Source: Bacilli bacterium
GTDB lineage: Bacteria; Bacillota_I; Bacilli_A; RFN20; CAG-826
DNA length: 9,160 nucleotides
Assembly (NCBI GenBank): GCA_016302705.1
Contig: JAEDNC010000033.1
Span: 1 to 9,160 of the forward strand
Direction: 5' to 3'
Positions 1-5,994 of this stretch are shown one piece after another; positions within the stretch are counted from its first letter, which is position 1, and the number at the start of each line of letters is the position of its first letter. A model generated the notes under the pieces. That model was not told where the DNA came from, searched no databases, and saw only the letters and a list, made by a program, of their open reading frames with translations. The translations under genes and the position numbers were made by a program.

Positions 1-2203
1 CTTTTTCAAGTAACATTTTAGCCATCTTACAGTTTGGACATGTTTTTGTTCCAAAGAGTAATGTTTCATTTAATGTTTTAACAGCTTCATTACATGCTTC
101 TTCTGCTCTATCGATACCATGTGTGAGTTTGGAATTCTTTATGTTATATGTTTTACGGTTGAGGAATTCTTCGCTCTTACCATCGTTCCAGTTTTGAATT
201 GGACGATAGTAGCCAGTAATACGAGAATAGACTTCTGTTCTAGCGCCACATTTTGGACAGATGTATTGTTCACCTGTGATATAACCGTGTTCCTTACATA
301 CAGAGTATGTTGGGGACATTGTGTAATATGGTAAGTGATAGTTTTCAGCAATCTTTCTAACAAGATTCATACAAGATTTCCAGTTTGGAAGTTTTTCACC
401 TAAGAAGGCATGGAAAACTGTACCAGAAGTATAAAGTGTTTGTAATTCGTCTTGAATATCAAGAGCGGCAAAGATGTCATCAGTGAAACTAACTGGTAAG
501 TGGGAAGAGTTAGTGTAATATGGGGTTCTTCCTTCTTCACTAGCAGTAATGATATCTGGATATTTTTCCTTGTCGTGTTTTGCTAAACGATATGCAGTAG
601 ATTCTGCTGGGGTAGCTTCTAAGTTATAGAGGTCACCATAGAGTTCTTGATAATCAGAGAGTTTGTTTCTCATGTGGTTAAGAACTTCTTTAGTGAATTC
701 TTGAGCTTCTTTATTTGTTAAGTCTTTCTTAATCCATCTAGCGTTTAAGCAAGCCTCATTCATACCGACTAAGCCAATCGTGGAGAAGTGGTTATTGAAT
801 GTTCCAAGATATCTCTTGGTGTATGGATATAATCCAGCTTCTAAGAGCTTGGTAATGGTGTTTCTTTTGACTTTTAAGGATCTAGCAGAGATATCCATAA
901 TCTTGTCTAATCTTTGATAGAAGTCTTCTTTGTCGGTTGCTAAGTATGCGATTCTTGGCATATTGATAGTAACAACACCGACGGAACCAGTGGATTCACC
1001 AGAACCGAAGAAACCGCCAGATTTCTTTCTCAATTCTCTTAAGTCAAGTCTTAAACGGCAGCACATACTTCTCACATCACTTGGTTCCATATCGGAGTTA
1101 ATGTAGTTAGAGAAATATGGTGTACCATATTTGGCGGTCATTTCAAATAAGAGCTTATTATTTTCTGTTTCAGACCAGTCAAATGTTCTAGTAATAGAAT
1201 AAGTTGGGATTGGATATTGGAATCCTCTACCGTTAGCGTCACCTTCAATCATGACTTCGATGAAGGCTTTGTTGACCATGGCCATTTCTTTAACACAATC
1301 TTTGTATTTAAAGTCGCATTCTTTTCCACCGACGATGGCGTTAAGTTCTGCCATATCATTTGGAACAACCCAGTCTAAAGTAATATTAGTGAATGGTGCT
1401 TGTGTTCCCCATCTAGATGGTGTATTAACACCATAAATGAAGGATTGAATACATTGTTTGACTTCTTTATAAGAAAGGTTATCTTTTTTAACGAATGGTG
1501 CTAAATATGTATCAAAAGAGGAGAACGCCTGCGCACCTGCCCACTCGTTTTGCATTATGCCTAAGAAGTTAACCATTTGGTTACATAATGTAGATAAGTG
1601 ATTTGCTGGAGCAGATGTAATCTTACCAACGACACCACCTAAACCTTCTTGGATTAATTGCTTGAGTGACCAACCAGCACAGTAACCGGTTAACATGGAT
1701 AAATCGTGAATATGGATATCGGCGTTTTTGTGTGCTGCACCGATTTCTTGATCATAGACTTCACTTAACCAATAGTTAGCAGTAACAGCTCCGCTATTTG
1801 ATAAAATAAGTCCACCAACAGAGTAAGTAACTGTGGAGTTTTCTTTAACTCTCCAGTCATTAATCTTGAGGTAGTTATCGACTGTTTTCTTATAGTCTAA
1901 ATCTGTTGCTTTTTGCTCTCTTAAATTAGCTCTAGCTTTACGATAGAGCATGTAACTTCTAGCAACATCAACATATCCTGCTTGGATTAAAGTAACTTCT
2001 ACTGAATCTTGAACATCTTCAATATCAATAATATCGTTACGAATTTTTGAATTCATTGTTGCGGTAACTCTAAGAGATAACATGTTAATAATGTCATCGT
2101 TATAGAATTTGTGTTCCGCCATAAAAGCCTTTTCAATAGCTTTTGATACTTTTGTGAGATCAAACTCCTCAAGAGCGCCGTCTCTTTTTCTGATGCTGAG
2201 CAT
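1..2203 (-). CDS. nrdD: Anaerobic (class III) ribonucleoside-triphosphate reductase with fused C-terminal redoxin domain; 3' end outside window
   Basis: This oxygen-sensitive glycyl-radical enzyme reduces NTPs to dNTPs in the cytoplasm; its activase NrdG is not in the window. About 734 codons are visible in one uninterrupted frame. The N-terminus is an ATP-cone (roughly residues 1-95, starting MLSIRKRDG). The motif GYCAGWSL puts a cysteine at 175, and RSMCCRL (about 379-384) holds the thiyl-radical cysteine, probably C382. YYTNSSHLPV is typical of the family. A zinc site is formed by C636, H639, C649 and C652, the first pair being CxxH rather than CxxC. The glycyl radical is G664 in SRITGYYRP. 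Unusually, the frame continues through a linker to TKTCPNCKMAK (C722, C725), a thioredoxin/glutaredoxin-like active site. The start at 2203 is supported by AAGGGGGA six bases upstream. The core identity is certain; the redoxin domain is cut by the window edge, so its full fold is inferred. Confidence 0.96.
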   Translation of the reverse strand, partial: MLSIRKRDGALEEFDLTKVSKAIEKAFMAEHKFYNDDIINMLSLRVTATMNSKIRNDIIDIEDVQDSVEVTLIQAGYVDVARSYMLYRKARANLREQKATDLDYKKTVDNYLKINDWRVKENSTVTYSVGGLILSNSGAVTANYWLSEVYDQEIGAAHKNADIHIHDLSMLTGYCAGWSLKQLIQEGLGGVVGKITSAPANHLSTLCNQMVNFLGIMQNEWAGAQAFSSFDTYLAPFVKKDNLSYKEVKQCIQSFIYGVNTPSRWGTQAPFTNITLDWVVPNDMAELNAIVGGKECDFKYKDCVKEMAMVNKAFIEVMIEGDANGRGFQYPIPTYSITRTFDWSETENNKLLFEMTAKYGTPYFSNYINSDMEPSDVRSMCCRLRLDLRELRKKSGGFFGSGESTGSVGVVTINMPRIAYLATDKEDFYQRLDKIMDISARSLKVKRNTITKLLEAGLYPYTKRYLGTFNNHFSTIGLVGMNEACLNARWIKKDLTNKEAQEFTKEVLNHMRNKLSDYQELYGDLYNLEATPAESTAYRLAKHDKEKYPDIITASEEGRTPYYTNSSHLPVSFTDDIFAALDIQDELQTLYTSGTVFHAFLGEKLPNWKSCMNLVRKIAENYHLPYYTMSPTYSVCKEHGYITGEQYICPKCGARTEVYSRITGYYRPIQNWNDGKSEEFLNRKTYNIKNSKLTHGIDRAEEACNEAVKTLNETLLFGTKTCPNCKMAKMLLEK

Positions 2204-2252
2204 AAAAAATCCCCCTTAATGCTGTAGCGTTCATCTAAATGTATTTGAAAAT

Positions 2253-2281
2253 ATTATAATGTCGTTATTCTCTTTAAAAGC
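2253..2281 (-). promoter_or_regulatory. Candidate nrdD promoter
   Basis: On the minus strand a perfect TATAAT lies at 2258-2253, about 50 bases before the nrdD start codon. The -35 position, 17 bases upstream, reads GCTTTT and is poor. No TGn extension is present. I saw no NrdR-box pair (the ACACTATAT-like consensus) in 2204-2425, so the usual repressor of ribonucleotide reductase genes is not evident here. Confidence 0.35.
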
Positions 2282-2323
2282 GAGAGTGGATAAATACTAA
2301 TTTAATATTGAATCTTTGGCAAC

Positions 2324-2384
2324 AAAAAAATATAAATATTTGCATAAGTTTAGACACTGTCCAAATTATTAATATTTATACTTT
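2324..2384 (-). terminator. Nested stem-loop followed by T run, downstream of pepT
   Basis: On the minus strand TATAAATATT (2380-2371) pairs perfectly with AATATTTATA (2340-2331). The arms extend to 14 bp with one mismatch. Inside lies a second hairpin, TTTGGAC-AGT-GTCTAAA (2365-2349), seven pairs including one G-U. The outer arm is followed directly by seven Ts (2330-2324), as in an intrinsic terminator for the dtxR-pepT transcript. The stem is AT-rich and therefore weak. The inner palindrome could instead be a protein-binding site upstream of nrdD. Confidence 0.35.
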
Positions 2385-2425
2385 ATTTTGTTTTAAATAT
2401 ATGTTTATCGAGACAAAAATTTGAA

Positions 2426-3616
2426 TTATTTGACTAAGTCAATTACCACACAAATCATCTTTTCGAATTCTTGTACATCAAGGAACTCAAATCGTCCGTG
2501 ATGGTTGTAACTTCCGGTACCAAGATTAGGTGTAATCAATCCAAATTTAGAAAATGTCGCTCCGTCAGTTCCACCTCTAATTGCGCCAAGAGATGGCTCG
2601 ATTCCGTTCTTTTTTAAAGCCTCTTTCGCTCTTCTAATAGCCATAGGCTTTTTATCAACAAACTTCTTCATGTTTTCATATTGTTTTTTAAATGAGACGT
2701 TCACTTCAGCAGTTGGATAGAGTTTATTAACCTTATTAACTGCTTCTTTTACTGTTTCAATTCTCTTCTCAATACCTTTATCTTTGAAGTCTCTAAGAAT
2801 CATTGTTAGGGTTGCAACTTCAGAATTGCCTTCAATACCGGTTAAATGATAGAAACCTTGTTTGCCTTCTGAATCATATGGTGTTTCTTTTGGAAGGAGA
2901 GAGACAAATTCGCTTGCAAGATTTAAAGCATTGATAAGCTTGCCTTTTCCTTCTCCTGGGTGAATGGAAACACCTTTAAAGGTAACAGTTGCTCCATAAG
3001 CATTAAAGTTTTCACATTCGATTTTATCGATATCTGATCCATCGATTGTATAAGCGTATTTAGCATTCATCTTACGATAATTGAAATGTAGTGGTCCTTC
3101 ACCGATTTCTTCATCAACAGTAAAGCACACACAAATAGTGCTATGCTTTTCTTCTGGATGATCATGATAGTATTGTAAGACATTCATAATGATGGCTATG
3201 CCTGATTTATCATCAGCACCTAATAAGGTGTTACCATCAGTAACCACTAAATCGTGTCCAATATGTTTGTTTAAGATTGGGAACTCTTTTGGATCCATTG
3301 ATAATCCGTTAGCGAGTTTAATCTTTCCACCTGCGTATTCTTTAATTAAATGTGGTCTTACGCCTGCACCTGTGACTTCGAGTGCAGTGTCCATATGAGC
3401 GTTAAGTCCAATTCTTGAACCTTTGCCTGGTAAATGACCATAGACATTACCAAACTCATCCATATGAGCGTCATCTAAACCAAGTTCTAATAATTCGTGA
3501 ACGAGTAAAAGACTAAGGTCTTTTTGCTTTTCAGTGCTTGGTGTAGTGCCAGTTGTATCATTTGATTGAGTGTCAATTTTGACGTAATTAATAAATCTAA
3601 GTAAGTTATTGTTCAT
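2426..3616 (-). CDS. pepT: Peptidase T (tripeptide aminopeptidase, M20B family)
   Basis: This cytosolic di-zinc aminopeptidase removes the N-terminal residue from tripeptides. At 396 residues it is near the usual family length of about 405-410. The M20 signature residues are present: H74 and D76 in AHMDT, the bridging D135 in LGADDKSG, catalytic E169 and metal ligand E170 in VDEEIGEG, D192 in TIDGS, and a last zinc histidine (H373) in NHHGRFEF. The substrate-binding loop RGGTDG is at 347-352 and the lid-domain histidine motif GVSIHPG at about 215-221. The start ATG (3616-3614) overlaps the end of the upstream regulator gene by 11 bases and has only a weak AAAGAA ribosome site, suggesting translational coupling. 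Co-transcription with a metalloregulator raises the possibility of metal-dependent expression; that is inference. Confidence 0.95.
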   Translation of the reverse strand: MNNNLLRFINYVKIDTQSNDTTGTTPSTEKQKDLSLLLVHELLELGLDDAHMDEFGNVYGHLPGKGSRIGLNAHMDTALEVTGAGVRPHLIKEYAGGKIKLANGLSMDPKEFPILNKHIGHDLVVTDGNTLLGADDKSGIAIIMNVLQYYHDHPEEKHSTICVCFTVDEEIGEGPLHFNYRKMNAKYAYTIDGSDIDKIECENFNAYGATVTFKGVSIHPGEGKGKLINALNLASEFVSLLPKETPYDSEGKQGFYHLTGIEGNSEVATLTMILRDFKDKGIEKRIETVKEAVNKVNKLYPTAEVNVSFKKQYENMKKFVDKKPMAIRRAKEALKKNGIEPSLGAIRGGTDGATFSKFGLITPNLGTGSYNHHGRFEFLDVQEFEKMICVVIDLVK

Positions 3617-3977
3617 GTTTCTTTACAAATTCTTTTAATTTTGCGAAAGTCTCTTCTGAAATATCGTGTTCGATTTTACATGCGTCCACTAATGATTGTT
3701 CTTCATTGACTCCTAACATAGTAAGAGCTTTAGAAATAGTGAGGTGACGATCATAAATCTTGTTTGCAATTTCGCTTCCGGATTCAGTTAAAAGAATATT
3801 GCCGTCTTCCGTAATTGTGAGATAGCCATTATCTTCTAATTTATGGATAGCAATAGACACGCTTGGCTTAGAAAAACCCATCTCTCTAGCAATGTCAATC
3901 GCGTGGACATTTCCTTTTCTTTCTTTGAGAATTAAAACAGTTTCTAAGTAGTCTTCAGAACTCTCGTATAGTTTCAT
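3606..3977 (-). CDS. DtxR/MntR-family metal-dependent transcriptional repressor
   Basis: The protein has 123 residues. An N-terminal winged helix (about 1-62; ESSEDYLETV, then FSKPSVSIAIHKLEDNGYL as recognition helix) is followed by the helical dimerisation/metal-binding domain. There is no C-terminal SH3-like domain, so it is built like MntR rather than DtxR/IdeR. Against B. subtilis MntR the metal residues align with an offset of one: D9 (D8), E12 (E11), H78 (H77), E103 (E102), H104 (H103). MntR E99 is replaced by C100, the residue iron-sensing DtxR uses (C102). The pocket is thus a mix of manganese-type and iron-type residues. I chose the ATG at 3977 because MKLYESSEDYLE is the family N-terminus; a longer frame to 4058 would run through the promoter. 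No Shine-Dalgarno is present. The gene probably represses itself through the palindrome at 3996-4014. Confidence 0.88.
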   Translation of the reverse strand: MKLYESSEDYLETVLILKERKGNVHAIDIAREMGFSKPSVSIAIHKLEDNGYLTITEDGNILLTESGSEIANKIYDRHLTISKALTMLGVNEEQSLVDACKIEHDISEETFAKLKEFVKKHEQ

Positions 3978-3983
3978 AAAAAA

Positions 3984-3992
3984 AGTATAACA
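3984..3992 (-). promoter_or_regulatory. Extended -10 promoter of the DtxR-like gene (leaderless)
   Basis: On the minus strand TGTTATACT (3992-3984) is an extended -10 (TGn then TATACT). It ends six bases before the ATG at 3977, so transcription should start at or within a base or two of the start codon. There is no room for a ribosome site and none is seen. The -35 region is poor, consistent with an extended -10 promoter. Confidence 0.55.
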
Positions 3993-3995
3993 CAA

Positions 3996-4014
3996 ATACA
4001 TTTTCAAAATGTAT
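3996..4014. promoter_or_regulatory. Perfect 19-bp palindrome, candidate DtxR-family operator
   Basis: ATACATTTTCAAAATGTAT is a perfect inverted repeat (9 + 1 + 9) centred on 4005. It lies immediately upstream of the extended -10 of the DtxR-like gene and fills the spacer/-35 region. The 19-bp length matches classic DtxR/IdeR operators, although the sequence differs from known consensus boxes. Autorepression is the simplest reading. Confidence 0.5.
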
Positions 4015-4026
4015 CTCAAAATAAAT

Positions 4027-4050
4027 TGTAGTTGATTAAAGCAACCTACA
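4027..4050. repeat. Imperfect inverted repeat in the divergent promoter region
   Basis: TGTAGTTG (4027-4034) and CAACCTACA (4042-4050) pair with one bulged base around a 7-base spacer. It sits between the two divergent promoters, upstream of both predicted starts, so if functional it is more likely a DNA-binding site than an RNA structure. Confidence 0.3.
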
Positions 4051-4102
4051 TTTATCATATTTCATATACTAAAAATTATGTCTAAAACCCAATCTTATAT
4101 AC

Positions 4103-4126
4103 TTAATTTAGAAATTAAAGTATAAT
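4103..4126 (+). promoter_or_regulatory. Promoter of the rightward operon with palindrome upstream of the -10
   Basis: A perfect TATAAT (4121-4126) lies eight bases before the ATG at 4135, predicting a start point about two bases from the start codon and a leaderless transcript. The -35 region is weak (TATACT or ATACTT). The spacer contains the inverted repeat TTAATTT-AG-AAATTAA (4103-4118), a possible operator, though AT-rich palindromes of this size also arise by chance. Confidence 0.5.
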
Positions 4127-4134
4127 GATTAACG

Positions 4135-4716
4135 ATGGAAACGATAAAAATTAAACATAGAGAGTTTGTTATAACTGATACTTTGTCAGAAGATTCTTTC
4201 TTGATAGAAAGAAAAGGAAAGAAATATTTCGCGAGAAAATTCACTCCTAAATCACAAGAAGGAGGAGAACTTACGTACGCGATGAGAAAACTATCAACTT
4301 CAGGAGTTAGTGTTCCAAAACTATTCTATATTGATGAGAAAAATGGATACGTTGTTAGTGAATATATTGAAGGCGAACTCGTGAGTGATTATTTTTCTAA
4401 AAACGATCTTGAAGAATCGCTTTATGAAGACCTTTTCCGCAATGCTTATTTCGCTAAAGTTAACCATATGACTTTGAACTATGAACCAGATAAATGGATG
4501 ATTAGAAATGGTAAGCTTATTTATATCTATCCAATGGTCATCCTTTATAAGAAAGAAAAGGACCTTGTGGATTGCTATCTTAGACTTTGGTTCAACACTA
4601 AGGAATTGGCAAAATTCTTAAGCAAAAAAGGTGTTTTTTACGATAAATCTCGTGTAAAAGATGATTTTTCGACAAATAAAGCAATTGTCTTAATGACTTG
4701 CAAATATTACAAATAA
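4135..4716 (+). CDS. Kinase-fold protein lacking catalytic residues (putative pseudokinase)
   Basis: I do not recognise a named family, but the 193 residues follow the layout of a small RIO/Bud32-like or phosphotransferase-type protein kinase. The N-terminal strands carry a VAIK-like lysine (K35 in FARKF) and a possible C-helix glutamate (E45). Next come VPKLFYIDEKNGYVVSEYIEGE (about 60-81), which resembles strands 4-5 and the hinge, and a C-terminal helical lobe. Where active kinases have HGDxxPxN, this protein reads TLNYEPDK (113-120), lacking the catalytic Asp and metal-binding Asn. The DFG position reads IYPM (131-134). If the alignment holds, it cannot catalyse normal phosphotransfer and may bind a nucleotide or a partner. 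It is the first gene of the operon, has no Shine-Dalgarno, and ends three bases before prs. The fold is inferred from pattern only. Confidence 0.6.
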   Translation: METIKIKHREFVITDTLSEDSFLIERKGKKYFARKFTPKSQEGGELTYAMRKLSTSGVSVPKLFYIDEKNGYVVSEYIEGELVSDYFSKNDLEESLYEDLFRNAYFAKVNHMTLNYEPDKWMIRNGKLIYIYPMVILYKKEKDLVDCYLRLWFNTKELAKFLSKKGVFYDKSRVKDDFSTNKAIVLMTCKYYK

Positions 4717-4719
4717 GCA

Positions 4720-5622
4720 ATGAGTAACTACATTATTTTTTCTTTACAATCTAATCAAGAAGTCGCTAAAAAAGTTGCAGCAAAATATGGGGCAGAATTA
4801 GGCTCTATTTCTGTTGATAGATTTGCAGATGGAGAAGTCCTTGTTAAGTCATTAAGTGATGTGAAAAATAAGGATGTTGTGATTATTGAATCTACTGCTA
4901 AAAACGCACATGAAGTATTGTTTGAATTGCTGCTTCTCATTGACTCGATAAAAAGAGGCGGGGCAAAGTCGATCAAACTCTATATTCCTTATTTTGGATA
5001 TTCAAGACAAGAAAGAGTCTCTTGGATTAACGAACCTATATCTTGCGAAGTTGTGGCCAAAATATTGGACACTGCAGAAGTAGATAAAATATTAACCTTC
5101 GATATACATCATAGTGATATCCTAAACTTTTTCAAAACTCCATTTGAAAGTTTGCCAACTACAAAGTTATTTAAAGACTATTATCTTGATTATTTTCAAA
5201 AACATAACATTGACTTAAAAGATGTTGTTGTCGTTTCTCCAGATCATGGTAGTAACGCTCGTGCTGACTTATTAGTTAATGAGCTTAAAGGAAGTAAAAA
5301 AGTAATCTTAAACAAGTACCGTCCAAAACCTAATTTAGCAGAACATTTAGAAGTTAACGTTGAAGAAGTTAAAAATAAAATTTGCATAATTATCGATGAT
5401 ATTATCGATACTGGTGGTACAATAGTTTCCGCTGCCGACCTCTTAGTTAAGAGCGGAGCTAAATCTGTTATGGTAGGAGCATCCCATGGTGTGTTCTCTC
5501 CTAACAGTGTTAAAAAGCTAATCGAATCTCCTCTAGAAGACATAGTTGTTACTAATACAATTGAGAGAAGATTTCAAAATGAGATACATGTAATTGATAT
5601 CTCCGAATTAATAAATTTATAG
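4720..5622 (+). CDS. prs: Divergent ribose-phosphate pyrophosphokinase (PRPP synthetase)
   Basis: The enzyme makes PRPP from ribose 5-phosphate and ATP for purine, pyrimidine, NAD and histidine synthesis. At 300 residues it is slightly shorter than classic class I enzymes (about 310-320). Visible motifs are RFADGEV (34-40), PYFGYSRQER (90-99, ATP site), the metal/ATP histidine H130 in FDIHHSD, VSPDHGSNARA (172-182), the catalytic flexible-loop pair K199/R201 in NKYRPKPN, and the PRPP loop DDIIDTGGT (226-234). The core is intact, but several near-invariant stretches are altered: DLHAxQ becomes DIHHSD, and the usual GG in VSPDxGG becomes GS. It may therefore be a divergent housekeeping enzyme or a paralogue. 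The ATG lies three bases after the upstream stop with no ribosome site, so translation is probably coupled. I saw no PurR-type box upstream. Confidence 0.93.
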   Translation: MSNYIIFSLQSNQEVAKKVAAKYGAELGSISVDRFADGEVLVKSLSDVKNKDVVIIESTAKNAHEVLFELLLLIDSIKRGGAKSIKLYIPYFGYSRQERVSWINEPISCEVVAKILDTAEVDKILTFDIHHSDILNFFKTPFESLPTTKLFKDYYLDYFQKHNIDLKDVVVVSPDHGSNARADLLVNELKGSKKVILNKYRPKPNLAEHLEVNVEEVKNKICIIIDDIIDTGGTIVSAADLLVKSGAKSVMVGASHGVFSPNSVKKLIESPLEDIVVTNTIERRFQNEIHVIDISELINL

Positions 5623-5626
5623 GAGG
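5621..5626 (+). promoter_or_regulatory. Strong ribosome-binding site for a TTG start
   Basis: AGGAGG overlaps the TAG stop of prs and lies eight bases before TTG at 5635. It is the best Shine-Dalgarno in the window and fixes the start of the zinc-ribbon gene despite the non-ATG codon. Confidence 0.75.
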
Positions 5627-5634
5627 AACGAGAT

Positions 5635-5787
5635 TTGAAATATTGTACTAAATGCGGAACTGAACTCCGTGACAATGATGCATTTTGCCCAAAGTGTGGT
5701 GAAAAAGTAGATTATGTCGAACCAAAAGTGGAAGTCGAACCGTTTATACTGAGACAAAATCGAAAAAACGTGACAGCACACTTATGA
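5635..5787 (+). CDS. Zinc-ribbon N-terminal part of a membrane protein (frame-split)
   Basis: Fifty codons begin at TTG: MKYCTKCGTELRDNDAFCPK and onward, with the zinc ribbon CxxC-x(n)-CxxC (C4, C7, C18, C21) found at the N-terminus of many small Firmicute membrane proteins. After the acidic linker (VEPKVEVEP) the frame turns into FILRQNRKNVTAHL and stops at TGA 5785-5787. The next ORF, in the -1 frame, supplies the membrane part, and that frame reads VYTETKSKKRDSTLM just before it, a more natural linker. The two halves therefore look like one protein split by a single-base loss near 5742, or joined by frameshifting at 5763-5769. Molecular function is unknown. It sits between prs and tgt in the operon. 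Confidence 0.75.
   Translation: MKYCTKCGTELRDNDAFCPKCGEKVDYVEPKVEVEPFILRQNRKNVTAHL
5763..5769 (+). other. A_AAA_AAC heptamer at the zinc-ribbon/membrane frame change
   Basis: In the zinc-ribbon frame the codons read CGA AAA AAC GTG, giving a canonical -1 slippery heptamer (A AAA AAC) in the correct phase. A -1 slip here would enter the frame of the membrane ORF (AAA CGT GAC AGC and onward) and yield one zinc-ribbon plus membrane polypeptide. I saw no obvious strong downstream hairpin, so an ordinary frameshift mutation is at least as likely. Confidence 0.35.
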
Positions 5788-5993
5788 CTCTTGCTTTTGC
5801 ATTTAACATTATCGCATGTGTTTCTTGTGCTTTTGCACTTATTCCACTCGCGTGGATGCTTCCAATGACTTTTTCATTAAATGATAAAATAAAAAATAAA
5901 GAGCCAATTTCGGTTGGATTTAAAGTCTGTAACTTAATCTTTGTTAGTTTAATCTCTGGAATCTTTTTATTGGTTGGAGACGAAAACGAATAA
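5784..5993 (+). CDS. Membrane C-terminal part of the zinc-ribbon protein (frame-split)
   Basis: Sixty-nine residues from an ATG that overlaps the preceding stop (ATGA). A long hydrophobic stretch of about 28 residues (LAFAFNIIACVSCAFALIPL and onward) is followed by a polar segment (LNDKIKNKEPISVGFKV) and a second membrane helix (NLIFVSLISGIFLLVG), ending in an acidic tail. In appearance this is the membrane half of zinc-ribbon proteins seen in gut Firmicutes, a resemblance recalled from memory rather than searched. The open frame extends upstream of the ATG to 5703, and its residues there (ETKSKKRDSTL) look like real linker sequence, supporting an originally continuous gene. It could also be translated separately by coupling at ATGA. 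Function unknown. Confidence 0.7.
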   Translation: MTLAFAFNIIACVSCAFALIPLAWMLPMTFSLNDKIKNKEPISVGFKVCNLIFVSLISGIFLLVGDENE

Positions 5994-5994
5994 T

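Noticed and set aside
119..363. Short ORFs inside nrdD on both strands
   Set aside because: They overlap well-conserved NrdD coding sequence (zinc site and glycyl-radical loop) in other frames and resemble no protein.
2204..2425. NrdR boxes upstream of nrdD
   Set aside because: I looked for paired 16-bp ACACTATAT-like repeats and found none; the 17-bp palindrome there is unrelated in sequence.
3978..4058. A 27-residue N-terminal extension of the DtxR-like protein, from the ATG at 4058
   Set aside because: It would be translated through the extended -10 and the 19-bp palindrome, has no family similarity, and the family N-terminus begins at 3977.
5974..5994. TTG at 5974 as the start of tgt
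   Set aside because: No ribosome site precedes it and the seven added residues are not family-like; the ATG at 5995 fits better.
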